DNA of 52,097 bases from Mesaphorura yosii (taxonomy: Eukaryota > Arthropoda > Collembola > Poduromorpha > Tullbergiidae), in assembly GCA_009869945.1 (NCBI GenBank), contig WIXG01000473.1, positions 1 to 52,097 on the forward strand, written 5' to 3'. How positions within the stretch are numbered: position 1 is the stretch's first letter; each line of letters starts with the position of its first letter. This document shows positions 43,749-52,097 of the stretch, piece after piece. The notes under the pieces are model-generated. The model worked only from the letters and a program-made list of their open reading frames with translations, was not told where the DNA came from and did no database searches. Both the position numbers and the translations under genes were made by a program.

Positions 43749-46700
43749 ATGTGTGAACCGGAAATTAACAAATTGTTCCTCCGTGATTGGATTTTTACTA
43801 AATTATGGGCGTCCGTGCAATCCGATAAGGAGCCCGGTGTCATTCTGGTCGGTGGGCCCGGAGCTGGAAAGACGACACTATGCAGACAAATTCTGAACCC
43901 AAGCCTTGGCACTGGAGCGGAAGCAGAGACGCTGCAGATTCTGCTAAATCAGAGATTACTCGGCTTCCATTTCACCGAAGGGAAGCCGGATGAGAGCCTC
44001 ACAACGTTCATTCAGAGCATCGCCGACCAGATTGAAAAGTCGCTGTTTCTTAGCCACACCTCATCGAATGGAAACGGCGGAGCCGCAGCACCTTGCACGC
44101 CAAATGGCAATGGGGAAGAAGCTCCATCGACGGCGGCGGAGAAGCCGACCCCTCACGCTCTGTTCAAGAATCTCGTTACATTTCCGCTGCGGAATGCAAC
44201 CCGACCTAAGGAAAGGGTAATACTAATTGTGGACTCAATTGATGACCCGTCACAAGATTCCTCGTCATGCTCAAATGAAACCACAATCGCCGATTTGCTT
44301 GCCACTACAAAGTTACCGTCTTGGGTACTTCTCGTGCTTACTGCTCGCAAACAGGGCAAATGCCTAAACAGATTTCCTGGATACAGAAAAATTTACATCG
44401 ATGATCTCAGAAAACCTCAGGTAAAAGAAAAGGATGCATTAGTGCCTACCAGAATCTTAAATCTTTACGAATGCGCTTTGAATTGAATTTGATCAGGTTG
44501 TGGAGGACACGCAGCAATACATCCTCTCACGGCTGGATTACGACACTTCCTTAAGACAGCGAGTCAACCGAGAAACGCTCGAACTTCTCAACCAACTCCA
44601 TATCAAGAGCAACGGATGTTTCCTATACCTCACAAGAGTCCTTGACGGAATCTCAGACAACTTTATCGCCCTTCGTGAAGTCAAAGAAATTCCTGGTACT
44701 CTGTACGGGTTGTATTTGTGGATGTGCCAGCGACTGTTCAAGAAACGACAGTTCAGCAAAGTGAAGCTGATAATTAGCCTGCTCGTTGCAACTCGCCGGC
44801 CACTGCAAGAATCTCAAATCTACGCCTACCTCCAACTTCGCTGCCCGTCAATGACGAAGGAAGACTTCTTCCGGCGGATGCGCATTTTGAATCGTGTCAT
44901 CATCAGACAGGCTGATGGCAGCGTCGTGCTCTTTCATCACAGCTTCGCAGATTGGATTTTGGACATCAAGTATTGCAGTCAGAGATTTTTCTGCCCCGCA
45001 AGCGACGGGCATCTGCTTCTAGCTTTAGCCATATCAACAAAGTCACCACTGGAGTCAGAAGACGTGCAAGACATTTGCCATCACCTCCTGCACGTGAGAA
45101 AATCGAGCCTCGATCTCAATTTGATTCCTCTTTACTTGCTGTCGCTTGGAGCGGAAGTATCGCCGCCGCCGAGTCAGGCGACGGCGAGCAACGTGAGTCC
45201 AGCAGTTAATTTAGTGTTGCAAGATTGCCTACCCCGCCTGGCATTAGTCATACCAGACGGCTTTAAGGAAAAAATCATCAACAAGGATGGAACCGAGTCA
45301 GAAGCGTGCCAGTACGAAGGCGGTGGGGAAGCGCCCTGCGAAACGTCGGAGGAGGCCGCCCTTTTCAAGCGCCTGTCAAATCCATCGCCACAGGGCGATC
45401 AGGAGTTGTCTGAACTTCTGAACGAAATGCAGCTGAAGCACTTGCATTCTGGCGGAGGTGGAAGCGGAAATGGAGCGCAAAGGCCACTAGAACTAATTTC
45501 ACAGACGTCAACAGCGGGTGTAGGCGCGGGCCACGCCTCGTATTTGATGAATCTATTCGAAGATCAGCTGGACAATGACAATGCGGATGTTGCCGACATT
45601 CATGGAAGAACGCCTCTCAACCTGGCTTCAAGGCAAGGGAATCTGGAGCTCGTGAAAGCGGTTTTACATCGATCAACATCCACCGTCGACTTTCCCGACA
45701 TGGACGGCTGCACGCCACTGCGCTCGGCGTCGTGGGCCGGGCACACTGAAGTCGTCGCGAGCTTACTCAGTTATAACGCAAGCCCTCTGCTTTCGGACAA
45801 TGAAGGACGGAGTCCATTAATTGCAGGTAAGATCAAGATGCACATTTAACTCTCTTTGGGTCACCGAATTATTGCATACTGGTTAACTGATTGAATTTTT
45901 GTGTGCTAGCCGCTTACATGGGCCACGCGCGAATAGTCCGAATGCTGCTCGAAGCTGGAGCTGACGTGAATCATTCAGACGCTGATGGACGATCGTCGTT
46001 GTCAGTCGCTGCAAATCGGAATCACGTCAAAATTGTACAGCTGCTACTGGAGAAGCATGCGAACGTTAACCATCGGGATAAGGGCGGAGGGACGCCGCTA
46101 ATTGTGGCTGCATTTGAAGGCCATAAGTAAGAACTCCGTTACCTGAATCCTGAAGCGTTAAGACCACTTTGGACCGGGTTTGATGCTAATCAGAAGCTTG
46201 AAACGTTTGCGTTTGCAGGGAGGCTTGTGAAGTCTTGCTGGAGTACGGAGCCGAAATTGATTTGGCAGACAAACTGGGACGGACAAGTTTATGGGCAGCA
46301 GCATCAATGGGGCACACAGCAGTCGCAGACGTGCTGCTGTTTTGGGGCGCATACGTCGATAACATTGATGGGCAAGGTCGTACGGTTCTTTCAGTAGCTT
46401 GTGCACAGGTGAGTTGAATGCGTTTCACGTTCACTCGCATAGTTGCTTACGAAGAGTTCACATTTATTTTCCAATCCAGGGCAACGTTGGCGTAGTTCGC
46501 CTCCTTCTAGAGCGAGGGCTCGACGAGGGGCATCGAGATAACTCTGGCTGGACTCCATTGCACTATGCAGGTTGGTGTGATTTCGTGATTTGTGATACTT
46601 CGTACGTATCCGTTCAAATCGAATCTGGACGGAATATTTGCACTTTCTGTTGAAATCCGCAGCCTTCGAAGGGCATCAGGAAGTGGTCGAAGCTCTGCTC

Positions 46701-48532
46701 GAATATGGTGCTAAGGTGAATGAAATGGAAAACAACGGGAAGCATGCTCTTATCATTGCGGCCGAGGAGGGCAGAATGGGAGTGATTCACACTTTGCTGA
46801 GGTGGAACGCGTCGCTGTCCCACTGCTCGCATGATGGAAGAAATGGTGAGACTCCTCGTTATTTTTTGGTAAACTTTGTTATGCTGAAGCTTTAATTTTT
46901 ATTTATTGCAGCTTTTCGAGCGGCCGCCCTGTCTGGATTCAGAGACATTGTTCAGGTATCAAAAATGAAAACTGATGAGCCTTTTTGCTTTGAAAGCCTG
47001 TGAACATATGAATCGGGTTTTAATTCGTTATCTTCTTATTTCTAGCTTTGTCTTAGCAAGGGCGTCGACATAAACTATCGAGACACGGACGGACGGAGCA
47101 CGCTTTACATTTTGGCACTGGAGAGTCGAATTATTATGTCACAATATCTGATCAAATGCGGAGCGAATGTCGAAATTCGAGATTTTGAGGGACGCGCCCC
47201 GATTCACGTCAGTGCGTGGCAGGGACATCGAGAAATGACGGAGCTTTTGCTGTCCGCAGGTTCGTAGGCGGTACATTCCTTTCAAATTGATGAGCTGATG
47301 ATTGCTTGCTTGCTGACACCTTAGAATCCGATTTCATTTCAGGAGCATCTGTAAACGCTTTAGATAACGACAAAAGGACGCCATTGCATAGCGCCAGGTA
47401 ACTTATTCTGAAGGAAGCCGCAAAAGACTTCGATAGGAGACAGGTTAATTTTATTATCATTTTTGTGCAATGCAGTTGGCAGGGACATCACAGCATCGTC
47501 CGACTTTTGTGTGAGCGTGGAGCCAGTGTCGATCACGCTTGTAATCAGGTAAGCTCACGCCCAAATGCCAGGCCGCTTACGTTTGTCAGTAATCGAACTT
47601 CACTTCACGCGTTCATTTATCAGGGTGCCACCGGGCTTTGCATCGCCTCCCAAGAAGGGCATCTTGAGTGTGTTAGAACGCTCCTGGAATTTGGTGCCAA
47701 TCCAAACCAAGGAAGTTTTGGCCGAACACCGATCCGAGTTTCAATTAAGAGTGGCCACTCTGCGATTTCAAAATTACTCGAAGCTGCTATACAAAAACGT
47801 AAGCAAAATTAGCACTGATGCCTGAGTGATCATCTGGCTTATTAACTCACAAATCGCCAAATGAATGATTGCAGGCGCTCGCGAAGAGGAAGAAAATGAG
47901 CAGCTGAATACTAAAAAGGAGCACAAATTGTCGCGAGAGGGATTTGTTGTTGACAACCACCACAAGTCAGAGAACGGGCCAGACAGTCCAACATACGCGT
48001 CTCCACCACAGCTGCTTCCAACGAACAGTGCACTTAACCGTTCAAAGTATCGCGGGGCGGAGGCGAGTCAACCTATTCCAAATGGTCTAGTCCGAACGCA
48101 AGACTCATGCCAAGTCGTATCGGAGAACCTCAGGGACGACCGGCTGTTCCCTTCTTTCGCATTTTCAAGAGTAAGATGCTTTGAATTATTTTACCAAGAT
48201 GGAAAAATGGCTAATTTTAACATTCTGAACTTCAGGATTCACACATGAAAATCATTCTCGGTTCGGTCGGTCCAGCCGCGGACATTTCTGCCAGTGTGAG
48301 TAAGATAAAGAAGAATGGGTTAGCGAATGGGGCGAGCGTGATTCGAAGCGGGCTCAATGCAATAAAGTCTGGAGTCTTTGAAGTGACTGGACGCAAACAC
48401 GACTCGCAGCTCCTCGTTTCGGCAGCATCGATGGCTGTACCCAATCTGTTGAGCAACAAGGCGCCGACGCCAAAGTCTTCTTCAGGTCCTAAGCATGAGA
48501 GCAGCTCCGCAAAACGGGAAACACCTTTATAG
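43749..48532 (+). CDS. ANKRD50: Ankyrin repeat domain protein 50 (ATPase plus ankyrin repeats)
   Basis: Thirteen exons: 43749-44420, 44497-45826, 45910-46126, 46219-46408, 46480-46570, 46663-46845, 46912-46955, 47046-47259, 47343-47397, 47476-47548, 47624-47798, 47875-48170, 48236-48532; 1278 residues, phases close. ANKRD50 works with SNX27, retromer and WASH in recycling of endosomal receptors. N-terminal NTPase: Walker A GGPGAGKT (about 35-42), Walker [10 protein letters not shown], then DLRK with [22 protein letters not shown] and [17 protein letters not shown], all close to the vertebrate protein. About 18 ankyrin repeats follow ([47 protein letters not shown] and so on). The Ser-rich tail ends SSAKRETPL; vertebrate ANKRD50 also ends in KETPL, the PDZ-type ligand for SNX27. 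A Gly/Asn-rich insert ([11 protein letters not shown]) lies inside the NTPase. Confidence 0.95.
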
Positions 48533-50105
48533 GAGCTTCGTGTAGTAGCGCTTAGCGTATAGCGATTAGCGATAGCTCTCTGATCTTGTCAATCTTACTG
48601 TATACTTCGCTGCTTATCTTGACTTTGACTTTTGACTGTCGTATCAGAATTCAGAATATCAGTATTGGTGAGGCGAGCGAGTATTCGCTTACGAATAGAA
48701 TAGGGCTTTGACTTTGACGTAACGGTTTTGCAATTTTATGTACAGTAGCCCAAATTTTAATACAAGGCGCCATTTTTAACTGACTTCTAGGAAGAAGCTT
48801 CACGATTTGTCTAAAAATGTACTCAATTTTATGAACGTTGCCTGTAATTGCTTAAGTCGGTCTATTTCTGTGGTCTGTAACAACATTAGTTTATTTTGCT
48901 GATGAAAAAGTATCTTCTTTGTTGTGCCGTTTGTCTCGCGCTTCGAACAAAACCAATTTACACTCCTGTAAGATCAACCCGGAAAATCCGGATTTTTAAA
49001 AATGTTTGTGTTCGTTATGTATCGTCCAATATTTGCAGGAGTTCAGCAACACTTTACCTCACGCCAAGGACTAGTCATATTTTCTATTCTGTTAATTGCC
49101 GCACCTGCATTTAATTTATTTTATCACTTACATAAGAAATACTTTATAAACGATTGTATCTGCTAATCGCCATGTATGCAATACTCCTAAAATGAAAAGC
49201 CATTGTACAATGCAAGCATGTTTACTGCCTATGTTTTAATAAATGCTCTTAGCTCAATATTACGTTTGCGCCAGTCGCAGGTGCGTCAAGCTTCGATTAA
49301 TCAGTTTTTATCTGCATTCTCCGTCGTCATTCAATCCTTAAGTCAGCCAGGTATCCAACTGAACATCCGGCCAACTTGAAGCGAACGAATATTGAATTAG
49401 ATGAATTGGAATGAATTTAAATTAACTCATTTCATCAAAGGATTAATCACATTTTCTGGTAAAAATTCGGCGCTGGCTAAAATTGTAGCTACTTTCTTTT
49501 AATTCAGATTGCACACATACACTTACACGTATGATTACATTACATTGCATTACATTACACTACATTGTATTATAAAACTGCCATAGTTTGCCACATCACC
49601 CAGCAAATCCGAACCTGAAATACTACGGGCCGCTTTTCGCTATTTCAAATAAGGTAATTTAATTTTTCCCTTTCTCATCACTCCGGTGAGTTTTTCTTAG
49701 GCCCGAGTTTCGTGCTATGTGCGTGACCTCAGGACCTTGTCCTCTCCAGCATGCCGATCTTCCGTCAGGGCACTAGCGGTTTTTACTTCCGGTCCGGCGT
49801 GACGGCCTCCTCTCGTCACACCACAGGCAGCATCTTCCGGTGACTATTATGCTTATTTGTAGCCCTTCGTGCGCAGTAGTTACTTACTGAGCACCGTAGC
49901 AGGTCATTACCGGAAAAAACTTAACCTCGAATACCTGAATCTCGAAATGATGCACGAAGTAGAAGCCCCAGGGCAATAAGAATACAAATTATAAGAACAA
50001 GACGATTGTGAAAATTACTACTCTAGTTTATTATGTCACAAAGGAAGTTAGCGTTTAAGAAAAGTCAAAAATTTAAAATTAAATGTGAAGTGATATGAAA
50101 ACAAG
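48533..50105. other. 3' flank of ANKRD50 and repeat-bearing intergenic DNA
   Basis: Contains a poly(A) signal AATAAA at 49238, the pentamer repeat at 49535-49572, and a GC-rich tract at about 49685-49850 whose composition differs sharply from its AT-rich surroundings. No coding frame recognised. Confidence 0.45.
49535..49572 (+). repeat. Imperfect TACAT pentanucleotide microsatellite
   Basis: Seven to eight imperfect copies of TACAT/TGCAT/TACACT in tandem with single-base changes. No associated gene. Confidence 0.75.
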
Positions 50106-50990
50106 TCAAAAATGAAAGGTAATATTATGGGCGATTCCGGTCAAGTACTCATTCAATGGCATAGTATCAACCTGACTAACAATATTGGTAAGCCGTGCTT
50201 CTAACTGACGATACTTCAGACGCCTTGTATTCAGACATGCTCCAGCTGCTGCCTGTTTCAAGTGAAATTCTGTATGATTTTGTTCTTGCTTCAGGTAGTC
50301 AATGAATTTCCATATTGATGGATGGTTGGCACCGAGCAAGGAAGAAAAGCGTCTATTCCAGCCATCAACACTTGTTTGTTCGGGCGTTCCCTGTTCAAAC
50401 AAATTAAAAGAGAACACAGGAATATCCGGAACATGTTTATAAATATTTTCGCTTCAAATTTAGGTGTGAAAAAAAGTGCCACTTGACGTAGACCAAAGTG
50501 AATTCCAAATTTCATGCATGAACGTTGCTGGTCGTCGCCTGACCCGCCCTGGTCGTCCTATCCAAACATCTTCGAAATAGTCAGTTAATAGAATTATAAG
50601 GTTCTCATTGTCGGCAAAGAAAAAAGTTTGCATAAGCTCGCCAAATGGCTACCAATTTGGTCACAGGTACAAAAGCTAGAGCAAAAATATGTCGGAGATT
50701 TAACGCGACGTCGTCATCGGCTTGTATTGCTCAGCGATATCTGCATGTTGTTGAATTTTTCTCCACAAGCACTGGCTAAAAAGGAAAAAACATCCTCTTG
50801 ATTGTGCGCTCAGGAACTGCCGCTTGCATGCATTGATGAAGCCAAACTCAAAATCTGACATGATGTCCTTCGGAATCATATTCATCCCTTGTTCCAAAGC
50901 CAAACGTTCATTTTCTAAAAGTCGGCCGTAGGTTTCCTCTGTCTTGTTGGGAGGTAAGGTAAGGCATTTCCTGGTCCGACCGGAAAACAA
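50106..50990 (-). pseudogene. Mutator-like (MULE) transposase remnant
   Basis: Minus strand. The segment 50990-50700 reads as a transposase core: LTLPPNKTEETYGRLLENE, then IMSDFEFGFINACKRQF (D-F-E hallmark of MULE DDE transposases) and FLFSQCLWRKIQQHADIAEQY. The segment 50417-50106 gives the C-terminal part: SVDGWNRRFSSLLGANHPSI, then LKQEQ and MPLNEYLTGIAHNITFHF. Between them (50418-50699) the frame is lost, with no clear intron, and the N-terminus is missing, so this is a decayed copy. Compare MULE and FLYWCH-associated transposases found in arthropods. Confidence 0.75.
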
Positions 50991-52097
50991 TGGAAACTAG
51001 ATTCAATGAACTCCACGACACGCGACGGAGCGCCCAGCATGGGGCTTACGACCGGAGAAAACAGAAAACTAACAAAGCAATGCCTTTGGACTGGAAAATC
51101 ACGACGATGCCAAGAAGTTTTTCCCATCGTATTCACGTATTCGGGAAATTCGCATAAATCCTGGTCTTTATCTTTATCTCCTGCGTGGCGTGGATGGTCG
51201 CGACGAGCGACTCACGGGTGGCATCGAAATGTATGAAGAGTATGAATCTAATTATCCACGCAAGCGCAAGGAACGACAGCGAGCACCTCTTCAAAAGATT
51301 TCTTTGATCTCTCAAACTCTCATGCTAAAGCGTATGCTAAACTTTTGCATTTCTATTCTTTCTCCCACACTCAGGCAGCACGGTGCGGCACCTGAAAGTG
51401 CAAACTTCTAGTCCGAACTCGAGGAAATTCGCCATCGCCGTTTGCACTGTGGTTGGGTTCGGGGTCGATGACTCCGGCCATGTTTTGGAATCTCCCTGCT
51501 CTTCCTCCCAGTTGTGGCGTCGCGTGAATGCAGCTAAAGTGGAGGCTGGCGAACGCGACTGATGTGACATCTGTGTCCCAGCTTTGAATTGGAAGTAAGG
51601 AGAAGATTGTGTAATGGTGACAGTGGAGGTGAGTGGATTGTTGGCAGAGGCGCTGTCACGGGCGGTAGTCCGTACTACATTCAAGGTTGCATCAAATTAA
51701 ACAAAAATACAAATGAGGCGATTAAGGAAGAAAGATGCGCTCAATCCAGTCAAAGTTTACATTCGTGTGAATACGTGCAATGTGGTACATGATACGAAGT
51801 CCTTGATACATGTCTTATTCTCCAGCAAATGCAAATTGTGAGACTGGTTACTATTTTGCTAATAATGACATGCGACAAGCATTTATAGGTTGACCTGGTG
51901 TCCTTGAAGCTTGAACACTTAAAAAAAGCTCTATCATTGAATAGCATGCATGTTCAGGGATTATTATTTGCTTCAATCTTTATACAATTTATTAAGTGGT
52001 GGCTCTAAGTTCAAGCACGTATTCATATGGTTTAGGTTGCATTATAAATGTTGGTGTATAATCAATGCATGGCTTGGGTCGCTCAGGATTTGGTATG
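50991..52097. other. Right-edge region, nothing recognised
   Basis: No domain-bearing frame from the MULE remnant to the window end. Small frames at about 51000-51700 look random. More of the MULE element could lie in 50991-51140 in shifted frames, but I cannot support it. Confidence 0.4.

Noticed and set aside
1..52097. CRISPR arrays, tRNA and rRNA genes, prokaryotic operons
   Set aside because: No direct-repeat/spacer pattern, no B-box with cloverleaf, and all coding structure is eukaryotic.

Overview
The window is nuclear DNA from an animal, almost certainly an arthropod. Coding exons show GT..AG introns of about 45-100 bp, AT-rich intergenic DNA and metazoan genes (TAF1, HDAC3, ANKRD50, BET1, a SMYD-type protein). 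Two seven-transmembrane gustatory-receptor genes carry the arthropod TYhhhhhQF tail motif. A secreted berberine-bridge-type FAD oxidase, unusual for an animal, makes a springtail (Collembola) or similar soil arthropod my best guess; that is inference, not proof.

Left part (1-5,500): the right end of a hAT DNA transposon with transposase C-terminus, subterminal repeats and terminal repeat; a seven-exon gene for a secreted C16orf89/DUF4735-family protein; and a decayed BEL/Pao retrotransposon fragment on the minus strand. From 5,500 to 13,000: the intronless FAD oxidase, a small MYND-finger gene, a long perfect-looking hairpin, an intronless orphan gene that overlaps tail-to-tail an intronless Cys-loop ligand-gated channel, and an unresolved multi-pass membrane gene. 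From 13,400 to 23,100: HDAC3 (minus, intronless) and TAF1 (plus, 21 exons) lie head to head, both chromatin/transcription genes.

From 23,600 to 31,300: an acidic uncharacterised protein and a Ser/Pro-rich uncharacterised protein (both minus), then a tandem pair of small secreted six-cysteine peptides sharing exon structure. From 31,500 to 42,600: two gustatory receptors head to head, a secreted protein with LDLa, Ig-like and chitin-binding modules (minus), a SET/MYND (SMYD) protein and, tail to tail with it, the Golgi SNARE BET1. From 43,700 to 48,500: ANKRD50, an ATPase-ankyrin protein with the conserved C-terminal ETPL. The last 3.5 kb hold a MULE transposase remnant and otherwise non-coding sequence.

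Exon models were built by hand from splice consensus and reading-frame continuity; for TAF1, ANKRD50, the SMYD gene, both receptors, the cysteine peptides and the LDLa/Ig gene the phases close exactly. Start exons, UTRs and the two genes marked unresolved are less certain. There are no CRISPR arrays, operons or bacterial signals, and I found no tRNA or rRNA gene.
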